Source of the DNA: Acidobacteriota bacterium
GTDB taxonomy: Bacteria; Acidobacteriota; Blastocatellia; Pyrinomonadales; Pyrinomonadaceae
Direction of reading: 5' to 3'
Length of the DNA stretch: 64,000 nt
Assembly (NCBI GenBank): GCA_019239425.1
Contig: JAFAZX010000032.1
Span: 1-64,000 of the forward strand
The notes below the pieces were generated by a model. The model saw only the letters and a program-made list of their open reading frames with translations, was not told the origin of the DNA and did no database searches. The first letter of the stretch is position 1. The number at the start of each line of letters is the position of its first letter. A program made the translations under genes and the position numbers. Shown here piece after piece: positions 17,698-24,760 of the stretch.

Positions 17698-18561
17698 TCA
17701 ATCCCTCATTCCAATGACGGACATGAGGCGGCCGGTGCGGCCGTGGAGTTTTCTGTCCTGCCGGTAGGAGAAGAAGAGGTCGGGGCGGCACATGGTGCAG
17801 AGCGGGAGCAGGTGTACGCGCTCGGGCGCGACGCCCGCTTCGACGAGTTGGCGGCGGTTCGCTTCGTGCAGGTCTACGAGCGCGTGGCCCGCGCGCGTGG
17901 GTTTGAAAAGGGAGTCGGCGTCTTCGAACTTCGCACGGAAGGGTTCGGTCACGTCGGCGCCGACCTCGTAGCAGCAGCCGAGGGCGGCCGGGCCGACGGC
18001 GGCGCGCACGTCCCGCGGGTTCGTGCCGAACTCCGTTCGGAGCGTGTCGAGCGCGCGCCGGACGATCTCGGCGAGCGTGCCGCGCCAGCCCGCGTGGACG
18101 GCGGCGCAGGCGCCCGACTTCGCGTCGCCGAGGACGACGGGCACGCAGTCGGCCGTCTTGACGCCGAGCAGCACGCCCTTCAAATTCGTCGCGAGCGCGT
18201 CGCACCGCTCGTCCTCGGGGCGCGGGTCGTGCGGGTCGCGCAGGACGAAGACCTCTCGGCCGTGCACCTGCCAGCACGCGGCAAGTGTCCATTCGCCGCC
18301 GAGCGCCGAGATGAAGCGGCGGCGGTTCTCAAGGATGTTCTCCGCGGAGTCCTGGTCGAAGCCCGCGAGGTTGAGCGACCTTTCGGGGAAAGGGCTGACG
18401 CCGCCCGCCCGCGTCGAGAAGGCGTTGGCGAAGCCTTCACGTTCGAGCGGCTCGCACGCAATCGCGCGCACGCCCCCTACACCTTCGAGCCAGCGGAAGC
18501 CGGCTTGCGCTATTTCGGTCGCATCGGTTTCAGTCGTGATCGTCTCCATCGGGATAGACAT
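17698..18561 (-). CDS. pgeF: Peptidoglycan editing factor PgeF / laccase-domain protein
   Basis: A protein of about 287 residues from the ATG at 18561 (ATG 18549 is the alternative; neither has a strong ribosome binding site). Motifs: FANAFSTRAGGVS near 48, CWQVHG near 95, KTADCVPV near 134, AAVHAGWRGT near 151 and GPAALGCCYEVG near 192. These carry the His/Cys/His metal site of the YfiH family, known for purine nucleoside and mis-incorporated muropeptide activities. The 5' end overlaps the divergent acpS by 14-26 bases. Confidence 0.93.
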   Translation of the reverse strand: MSIPMETITTETDATEIAQAGFRWLEGVGGVRAIACEPLEREGFANAFSTRAGGVSPFPERSLNLAGFDQDSAENILENRRRFISALGGEWTLAACWQVHGREVFVLRDPHDPRPEDERCDALATNLKGVLLGVKTADCVPVVLGDAKSGACAAVHAGWRGTLAEIVRRALDTLRTEFGTNPRDVRAAVGPAALGCCYEVGADVTEPFRAKFEDADSLFKPTRAGHALVDLHEANRRQLVEAGVAPERVHLLPLCTMCRPDLFFSYRQDRKLHGRTGRLMSVIGMRD

Positions 18562-18913
18562 TATCGAAATCCGCCGCGTGCGTGAAGTGCTCACGCGCAC
18601 GCCGCGCTTCCGCGAGCGCGTCTTCACCGAGGCGGAGCGCGCCTACTGCGACTCGCGCGGCGGGGCGGCGGCGCAGCACTACGCCGCGCGCTTCGCCGCC
18701 AAGGAGGCGGCCTTCAAGGCGCTCCGCACGGGCTGGCGCGACGGCTTGGCGTGGCACCACGTCGAGGTCGCTGCGGACGCGCTCGGCGCGCCGCTCCTCC
18801 AACTCTCCGGCCACGCCCGCGAACTCTTCGAACAGCTCGGCGCCAGGCGCACGCACCTCTCCCTCTCGCACACCTCCGAGCACGCCGTCGCGCAGGTCAT
18901 CTTCGAGGCATAA
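18536..18913 (+). CDS. acpS: Holo-[acyl-carrier-protein] synthase
   Basis: A 125-residue protein, the usual AcpS length. I chose the GTG at 18536, because it gives the family N-terminus V-I-V-S-I-G-I-D-I-I-E-I; no nearer start exists. GIDIIEI carries the metal aspartate and FAAKEAAFKAL near 60 carries the second metal Glu and the Lys. SLSHTSEHAVAQV is the closing signature. It transfers 4'-phosphopantetheine from CoA to acyl carrier protein. It is divergent from pgeF with overlapping 5' ends, so both promoters must lie within the opposite gene. Confidence 0.93.
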   Translation: MIVSIGIDIIEIRRVREVLTRTPRFRERVFTEAERAYCDSRGGAAAQHYAARFAAKEAAFKALRTGWRDGLAWHHVEVAADALGAPLLQLSGHARELFEQLGARRTHLSLSHTSEHAVAQVIFEA

Positions 18914-18922
18914 GGCGTCTCG

Positions 18923-19777
18923 TCAACGCGGACTCCAATCGTCCGGCTTCACGTCTTTGGGGACGGGGCGTTCGAAGACCGCCGGGTCGTAGGCGACGTT
19001 GAAACGGTAGCGCGCGCGCTCCTCGTCGCCGCTGAGCGGGTCGCCGACCGAGAGCCTTTCGGAGTTGAGGAGCCTGCGGGTCACGCGCCGCGGCATCCGG
19101 ACGCCCTCCACGTCGGCGTAGTCTTCGAGCAGAACCTCCATCGGCCCCAGAGACCCCGTGCCCCGCCCGATGCCGCCCAGCCACTCGGTGACGATCCTGA
19201 CCGGCAGCCTCGTCTTCCTGTGCAGGTAGAAGTCCACGCGCAGGTTGCCGACCTCCGTCTCGACCACGTCGAGCTTCCCCTCCGCCCGCGCGCGCAGAGG
19301 GACGGGGCGCACCCACTCGGTCTCCAGAAGGTAGATGAAAGGGTCTTGGATGAGGTACTGCGTCCACGTCTCCGCGAGGCAAGGGGAGAGCGAGGGCACT
19401 CCGCTGCCGGCGGGCGCGAGCGTCACCGTGCAGAGCTTGCGCCCGGTGTTGAGGACGGTCGCGTCGAGCGAGACGTGGAACTCCGGCGTGCGCGTGTAGA
19501 CCCAGGCGCGGCCCGGCATGGCGTAGAGCCGCACCGCGTCTTTGGTGTTACTGTTCACCGGCGCGCGCTCGTAGATCGTCGAGGTGATGAGCAGACTCTT
19601 GATCGAGCGCAGGCGCTCGCGCCCGCCCTTCGCGCGGACGGCCTCCTCCCACAAAGCCTTCGCGCGCTCGCGCTCCGCGTCGCCGCTCTGAGCCGTGGCC
19701 TGCGCCGAAGCGGCGTGCGTGAAGGCGAGGGCCGCGAGGAGGCAGAGCGCGGCCGTCAACAATCTCTTCCTTTTCAT
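18923..19777 (-). CDS. Exported protein, LolA-like outer-membrane lipoprotein-sorting type
   Basis: A 284-residue protein with a signal peptide ending HAASAQ. After a charged helix (GDAERERAKALWEEA) come KGGRERLRSIKSLLI, several beta strands, and E-V-G-N-L-R-V-D-F-Y-L-H-R-K-T-R-L-P-V-R near 175-194. This V-x-(L/Y)-x-(I/F)-D...T-x-L-P-V/P pattern is common in LolA/LolB-fold proteins annotated as lipoprotein-sorting. A specific lipoprotein role is not supported by the sequence alone. It converges with acpS, whose stop is nine bases away. Confidence 0.55.
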   Translation of the reverse strand: MKRKRLLTAALCLLAALAFTHAASAQATAQSGDAERERAKALWEEAVRAKGGRERLRSIKSLLITSTIYERAPVNSNTKDAVRLYAMPGRAWVYTRTPEFHVSLDATVLNTGRKLCTVTLAPAGSGVPSLSPCLAETWTQYLIQDPFIYLLETEWVRPVPLRARAEGKLDVVETEVGNLRVDFYLHRKTRLPVRIVTEWLGGIGRGTGSLGPMEVLLEDYADVEGVRMPRRVTRRLLNSERLSVGDPLSGDEERARYRFNVAYDPAVFERPVPKDVKPDDWSPR

Positions 19778-19811
19778 GCGCTCTTAAAGTGCAAGCGATG
19801 TGCCGGTCAGA

Positions 19812-19856
19812 AACGTGCGGCCCGGCGACTCTCAAGCGCCGGGCCGCAACACGTTT
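19812..19856 (-). terminator. Hairpin terminator after the class A PBP gene
   Basis: A perfect GCGGCCCGGCG stem (19817-19827 with 19837-19847), extended by AACGT/ACGTT, with a nine-base loop. The T tract on the minus strand is short. It lies between the PBP stop and the LolA-like gene start. Confidence 0.65.
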
Positions 19857-19888
19857 CCCCGACAGGTGTCGGAGGGTTTAGACGTTGC

Positions 19889-22477
19889 TCACTCCTGCCA
19901 GTCGTCCGCGCCCTTCGGCGCGACGTTGAGGTCTGTGGTCAGGCGTCGTCGTCCGTCGCGCCCTACCTCGACGCGCGTCGCGCGCGTCTCGGCCTTAGGC
20001 GTGTAAGAATCTTCTTCCGCGGTCTCCGTCACCAGCGCGGGCGCGGGATGCGCGTAGGCCGTGCGCGTCGGGGCCGTCTCGTAGGTGACGGCCGTCGGAG
20101 CTTCCACCTGCGCGGTCGGCGTCAGGCCTTCGGGCGTCGAGGAGGCGGCCAACGCCGACAGGCCCCACGGGTCGCCGTGCAGCGTGCACTCGTGGTCGGG
20201 GACGAAGGCGGGCGCCAGCGCGACGCGTTCGCGCTGCGGGCACGAGGGCGAGGCGACGAGGCCCGTCTCGGGGTCTACGTCCACGAACGTCACCGACGCG
20301 GGCCGCGCGAACTCCGCGCCGCCCAGCTCGGGGCGCAGCTCGACGGCGCGCCTCACGAACTCCGTCCAGACGGGCAGCGCCGCGTCCGCGCCCGTCAAGT
20401 CCAGCTCGCCGCCGTCGTCGAAGCCGACCCACACGACGCAGACGAGGTTCGGCGTGTACCCCGCGAACCACCCGTCGCGCGAGGTGCCGGTCTTGCCCGC
20501 GACGGCCGTCCCCTTGAACGCGCCGCGCGCGGCGCGCGCCGTGCCGTGGTCGATGACGGCCGAGAGCATGTCGGTCAGCATGTAAGCGGTCGCGGGCTTC
20601 AAGACCTGCTCGCCCGCGACGAGGCTGGCGTCGTACTCAGTCTCGCCGCCGCCCTCGACGCGCAGCAGCGGCGCGGGGCGTACGACGCGGCCGCCGCCCG
20701 CGAGCGCCGTGTAGCTGGTCGCCACTTCGAGCGGCGTCGCCTCGGTCGTGCCGAGTGCGAGCGACGGGTAGGGCTTCGGCCGCGGCAGGCCCAACTGTTC
20801 GGCGAGCGAGGCGACGCGGGTCAGCCCCGCGCGCATCGCCACGTCCACCGTGACGACGTTGAGCGAGCGGACGAGTCCCGTCCTCAAGGTCACGTCGCGC
20901 ATCGAAAAGCCGCCGCCGTAGTTCGCCGGGCGGTAGCGAGCGCGCACGTCGTAGGTGAACTCGCGCGGCGAGTCGGAAGAGAGCGTGAGCGGCGAGATGC
21001 CCGACTCGAGCGCCGCCGCGTAGACGACGGGCTTGAAGACCGAGCCCGGCTGCCGGCGCGCGTCGGTCGCGCGATTCAGCTGCGACTCGCCGTAGGAGGT
21101 GCCGCCCACCATCGCGACGACGTGCCCCGTCTTCGGGTCAAGCGCGACGAGCGCGGCCTGCGGCCTGCGCTTACCCTTGAAAACTTTTTCGAGCCGCTCG
21201 ACCTGCCGGCCGACGGCCTCCTCCGCGACGCGCTGCAAGTCGAGGTCGAGCGTCGTGTAGACGCGCAGGTTCTGCCCCGTCTCTTCCGAAGCGTTCGAGA
21301 GGCGCGAATCGACCTCGCGGCTGACGTAGTCGATGAAGTAGGGCGCGACGGCGTCGGCGCGCTCGAGCGGCGCGACCGTGACGGGCTCGCCGCAGGCGGC
21401 GCGCGCCTCCTCGGCCGTGACGGCGCCGTCGCGCAGCATGCCCGCGAGCACGACGTTGCGGCGCGCGCGCGCGGCGTCCGCGTGCCGGTCGGGCGCGTAG
21501 CGGCCGGGACTCTGAATCATGCCGGCGATGGTCGCGGCCTCGGCGAGCGAGAGGTCTTTCAAATCCTTCCCGAAGAAGACGCGCGCCGCCTGCCTCACGC
21601 CGCGCACGGCGATGGCGCCGCGCTGGCCCAGATAAATCTCGTTGCAGTAGAGCGCGAAGATGTCCTGCTTCGACAGGCGGTTCTCGACGACCGACGCCAA
21701 GGCCGCCTCGCGGAACTTGCGCTGGAGCGTGCGCTCCGGCGTGAGGTACGTGTTCTTAACCAACTGCTGCGTGATGGTCGAGCCGCCCTGCTTCAACTCC
21801 TGCGCGTCGTCGCCCCAACTGAAGGCCGCGCGCGCAACGCCCCATAGGTCTACGGCGCCGTGCTCGAAGTAGCGGCGGTCTTCGATGGCGAGCACGGCGC
21901 GGCGCAGCGTCTCGGGTATCTCTTCGTACGTGAGCGCGGCGCGGTCTGAAGTCTTCTCGGAGGCGTCGATGGTCAAAGGCTCGGGCGCGAGCGTGTAGGA
22001 GTCGAGCAGCGCGCCGTCGCCGCGTATCTTCGAGACGCGGCCGCGGCGGTCGAACTCGACGCGCACGGCCGCCACGCCCGAGTCGTCGAACGAACCCGGC
22101 GTGTCGGAGGGGAAGATTTCGACCGCGTCACCCTCGACCTTGAACCTTCCGTTCCAGACGCGGCTCGCCTCGCCCTCGACGTAGCCCGCGCGGCGCAGGA
22201 CTTCCGCCAGACGCTCGGCCGTCATGCCCTGCCCCACGCGCAGGGTGCGCGGCGCGGCGTAGAGTCCCGCGCGGCTCGTCAAATATCCCGAGGCCAGGCG
22301 CGCGTCCACGACTTTCGAATAATGTGTGTAGAGGTATGCGAAGGCGCTGGCGGTGGCGACGACCGCGGCGACGATTAAAGTGCAGAGCGCGCGGAGCACG
22401 CGCCTGAGGGTGAAGGCGCGTACGACGCTCCCGTCCCGGTAGAAGGTCGCGCGCGCTGCCTGAAGACTTGTCGCCAT
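19889..22477 (-). CDS. Class A penicillin-binding protein (PBP1 type)
   Basis: An 862-residue bifunctional murein synthase. One membrane helix lies at about 27-50 after a short cytoplasmic head. A UB2H-like segment (about 80-150) suggests the PBP1b branch. Glycosyltransferase motifs follow: AIEDRRYFEHG near 195, QGGSTITQQLVKN near 230, RKFREA. The transpeptidase has the SxxK motif in GSVFKP near 478, SLN near 527 and KTGTS near 665. It polymerises lipid II and cross-links peptides. The tail is long and Thr/Glu-rich. GGGAGGA precedes the ATG. A 33-codon membrane peptide gene lies upstream on the same strand. Confidence 0.94.
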   Translation of the reverse strand: MATSLQAARATFYRDGSVVRAFTLRRVLRALCTLIVAAVVATASAFAYLYTHYSKVVDARLASGYLTSRAGLYAAPRTLRVGQGMTAERLAEVLRRAGYVEGEASRVWNGRFKVEGDAVEIFPSDTPGSFDDSGVAAVRVEFDRRGRVSKIRGDGALLDSYTLAPEPLTIDASEKTSDRAALTYEEIPETLRRAVLAIEDRRYFEHGAVDLWGVARAAFSWGDDAQELKQGGSTITQQLVKNTYLTPERTLQRKFREAALASVVENRLSKQDIFALYCNEIYLGQRGAIAVRGVRQAARVFFGKDLKDLSLAEAATIAGMIQSPGRYAPDRHADAARARRNVVLAGMLRDGAVTAEEARAACGEPVTVAPLERADAVAPYFIDYVSREVDSRLSNASEETGQNLRVYTTLDLDLQRVAEEAVGRQVERLEKVFKGKRRPQAALVALDPKTGHVVAMVGGTSYGESQLNRATDARRQPGSVFKPVVYAAALESGISPLTLSSDSPREFTYDVRARYRPANYGGGFSMRDVTLRTGLVRSLNVVTVDVAMRAGLTRVASLAEQLGLPRPKPYPSLALGTTEATPLEVATSYTALAGGGRVVRPAPLLRVEGGGETEYDASLVAGEQVLKPATAYMLTDMLSAVIDHGTARAARGAFKGTAVAGKTGTSRDGWFAGYTPNLVCVVWVGFDDGGELDLTGADAALPVWTEFVRRAVELRPELGGAEFARPASVTFVDVDPETGLVASPSCPQRERVALAPAFVPDHECTLHGDPWGLSALAASSTPEGLTPTAQVEAPTAVTYETAPTRTAYAHPAPALVTETAEEDSYTPKAETRATRVEVGRDGRRRLTTDLNVAPKGADDWQE

Positions 22478-22634
22478 TCGTTCCTCCCGCCGGCAGGCAC
22501 ACGTGTGCCCGAAACCGACCGGTTTGACTCTCTCAGCGTTGCCGGAAGTAAACGACCAATCGCCACGGATTTCTTAACCGCGGGAAGCGGGGAGAGTTTT
22601 CCTTGAGAAGCCCCCAACACCCTGAAGCTCGCGC

Positions 22635-22736
22635 TCAGCCGAACATCGAAGCGACCGCCGCCGTCGAGACGGCGACCGTGACCAGAATCATGATGACGGC
22701 GAGCAGTTTCATGAACTCGTCGGCTATCTCCCTCAT
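22635..22736 (-). CDS. 33-residue single-pass membrane peptide
   Basis: A short gene on the minus strand with ATG at 22736 and TGA at 22635-22637. GGGGGGAG lies about eight bases before the ATG, as good a site as any in the window. The product has a charged head (MREIADEFMK) followed by an uninterrupted hydrophobic segment (LLAVIMILVTVAVSTAAVA) and a short SMFG end. That is the layout of a small regulatory membrane protein. It lies 157 bases upstream of the class A PBP on the same strand, so a shared transcript is possible. Function unknown. Confidence 0.6.
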   Translation of the reverse strand: MREIADEFMKLLAVIMILVTVAVSTAAVASMFG

Positions 22737-22894
22737 CTCTCACTCCCCCCCTGTAGTTACTGCGACCCTTCGAGGCCGCTACTGCAACGGCCATGCCTCG
22801 CCGCAGATAGATGAAAGCTTCTCTTTTTTTCAAGACTTAATTTTTTGCCTGACTGCGCGCGCTGCACGCTAGGACGGTTTGCGTACAAAAAGAA

Positions 22895-22990
22895 AACAGT
22901 ACCGCGAGCGTCAATCGGGCGGGTCGGAGTCACGCGATAAGCACGTATCGCGTGACTCCGACCCGCCCGATTGACGCTCGCGGTACTGTT
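22895..22990. repeat. 45-base-pair perfect hairpin (type E1)
   Basis: Left arm 22895-22939 and right arm 22946-22990 are perfect complements, beginning AACAGTACCGCGAGCG, around a six-base loop. It abuts the patatin stop codon (22991-22993). It is far longer than a usual terminator and has no mismatch. Confidence 0.97.
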
Positions 22991-23836
22991 CTAACGGCGG
23001 AGGCCGAACCAGCCGTGCCCCTCTTCGGCCTGCGGTTCGAGGAGTTCTTTGATGGCGGGCATGGCCGCGCGCGCGGCTTCGACGCCGGCCTCGATGAACT
23101 CGGCGGCGCGCGTGAGTTCGTCCCAGCGGAGGTGTCCGACCGGGGGGCTGATGCAGACGTCCGCGAGCTGCCGCTGGTGCTCGACGGCGACGCGCTGTAC
23201 GACGAGCATCGACTGCAGGAGCACGCCGATGAGCGTGGCCGGCGGCCCCATGAACTTGGCGCCCTCGTGGTTCACGTCCACCGCCACGACCACCTCGGCC
23301 CCGAGCGAGCGCACGACCGAGACGGGCAGGTTGGCGACGAGGCCGCCGTCCACGAGCTGCCGCCCTTCGGAGTCAGTGACGGGGACGTACCAGCCCGGGA
23401 TGGCGCAGCTCGCGCGGATTGCGAAGCCGACGTCGCCCTCGTCGCGCATGACGACGCGCGCGCCGGTCTGCAAGTCCGTGGCGACGGCCGCGAACGGGAT
23501 GGGCAACTCCTCGAAGCGCGTGACGGGGAAGTGGGCGCGCACGTACTCTTCGAGGAAGGCGTTGGACTGGACGCCGAGCCTGGAGAGCGTCATCCGCCCC
23601 ATGTCGCGCCAGCGCAGAGAGCGCCCGACGTTCTCGATCTCCTCGACCGACATCCCCGCGGCCAGCGCGCCGCCGACGAGCGCGCCCGCCGAAGTGCCCG
23701 CGACGCAGTCCACGCCGACGCCGTGCTCGGCCAGGACTTTGAGCACGCCGACGTGCGCGATGCCGCGGGCCGCGCCGCCCGAGAGCGCGAGGCCGAGCCG
23801 CGGCCGCCTGCCCTTCCTGTCCGACTTGCGCCACAT
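22991..23836 (-). CDS. Patatin-like phospholipase (RssA type)
   Basis: A 281-residue protein. The oxyanion glycine loop is GGAARGIAHVG near 20, the nucleophile elbow is G-T-S-A-G near 48 and the catalytic Asp is in VDGGLVANLPV near 167. These give the Ser-Asp dyad of patatin-like lipid acyl hydrolases. No signal peptide is seen, so it probably acts in the cytoplasm or at the inner face of the membrane. It is the last gene in the TamB/Omp85/SurA-like series, 90 bases after the SurA-like gene, which fits a membrane lipid role. A perfect 45-bp hairpin begins at its stop. Confidence 0.92.
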   Translation of the reverse strand: MWRKSDRKGRRPRLGLALSGGAARGIAHVGVLKVLAEHGVGVDCVAGTSAGALVGGALAAGMSVEEIENVGRSLRWRDMGRMTLSRLGVQSNAFLEEYVRAHFPVTRFEELPIPFAAVATDLQTGARVVMRDEGDVGFAIRASCAIPGWYVPVTDSEGRQLVDGGLVANLPVSVVRSLGAEVVVAVDVNHEGAKFMGPPATLIGVLLQSMLVVQRVAVEHQRQLADVCISPPVGHLRWDELTRAAEFIEAGVEAARAAMPAIKELLEPQAEEGHGWFGLRR

Positions 23837-23926
23837 GAAAGTGTTCGGGTCGGGCGCCTTCCGGAGATCGGAGACGCCCGTTGTTAGAACGCGCGGGGAG
23901 GGGCGAGGGTTTCGACGCGAGTGCTT

Positions 23927-24754
23927 TCAGCGGTTGCGCGGCCGTGTGCCGCGGGCGGGCGGGGTCGCGCCGCGGCCCGCGCCGCCGGAGCCGCCCTCCG
24001 GCTTCTGCACGCCGTCGCCGAGCGACTCGTCGAGGATGTTAATCTGCGCGGCGGTGCGCGCCTCTTCGAGAAAGTCGTCGGTGTCGGACTCGATCTTGCG
24101 CTCGACCAGCTCGGACTGTATCTCGTTGTAGACGTCCTTCAGCTCTTTGACGACGACGCCCGGCTGCGTCCGCCGGTGGCGCGGGACGTAGACCTCTTTG
24201 TAGTAGGTCTCGACCTCCTGCGGCGTGACGACGGTGAAGGAGCGGAAGCGGAAGTCGAGGTACTTCTCCATGTCGATGCGGTCGTGGATGATCTCGCGCA
24301 GCTGCGCGGCGGTGAGGCCGACGCGCTCCATCCGGCGCTGGAACTCGGCCTGCGAGGGGAAGCGCTGGACGAGTTCGGTCTCGGCCTTCTTCATCTCCTC
24401 CTCGGTGGCGTGGACGTGCGGCAGCTTGTCCGCCTCCTGCGCGACGAGCCGCTGGTCGATGAGGAGTTCGAGCGCGCGCTTCAGGTCTTCGCGGCGCGGG
24501 GCGTCGATGGGCACGTTCGGCTGGAGCGCGAGCTGCCACAGGAGGTCTGAATAGGTTATCAGCTCGCTCCCGTTGACGACGGCCACCATCCTGTCCACGA
24601 CCTCGCCGCCGCCCGCCGCCGGGGTCTGCGCACTCACGACGGACGCGAACGTTAAGATAAGGGCGATTGCACCACAGAGACACAGAGGCACGGCTCGTTG
24701 AGCCATGGCCTTCAAGCCGTATCTCTGTGTCTTGGTGGTGAACGAATCTTTCAT
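23927..24754 (-). CDS. SurA N-terminal-like periplasmic chaperone, no PPIase domain
   Basis: A 275-residue exported protein. The mature part starts near GGGEVVDRMVAVVNGSELITYSDL, the SurA N-domain opening, and continues with helices (LLIDQRLVAQEADKL, ATEEEMKKAE). No parvulin domain follows; the C-terminus is Gly/Pro/Arg-rich. SurA-type proteins escort outer-membrane proteins to the Omp85 machine, and the gene starts seven bases after the Omp85 stop with GAGG before its ATG. Residues about 5-28 of the long signal peptide are encoded by a family A palindrome (24671-24740). An internal ATG at 24706, inside the repeat, would also give a signal peptide. Confidence 0.82.
   Translation of the reverse strand: MKDSFTTKTQRYGLKAMAQRAVPLCLCGAIALILTFASVVSAQTPAAGGGEVVDRMVAVVNGSELITYSDLLWQLALQPNVPIDAPRREDLKRALELLIDQRLVAQEADKLPHVHATEEEMKKAETELVQRFPSQAEFQRRMERVGLTAAQLREIIHDRIDMEKYLDFRFRSFTVVTPQEVETYYKEVYVPRHRRTQPGVVVKELKDVYNEIQSELVERKIESDTDDFLEEARTAAQINILDESLGDGVQKPEGGSGGAGRGATPPARGTRPRNR
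24671..24740. repeat. Palindromic repeat, family A copy 4 (inside a coding region)
   Basis: Family A arms with a few mismatches on the right side (CTCTGTGTCTTGGTGGT). It is the only copy lying wholly within a gene, and it codes for the signal peptide region of the SurA-like protein on the minus strand. Confidence 0.92.
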
Positions 24755-24760
24755 AAAGCC

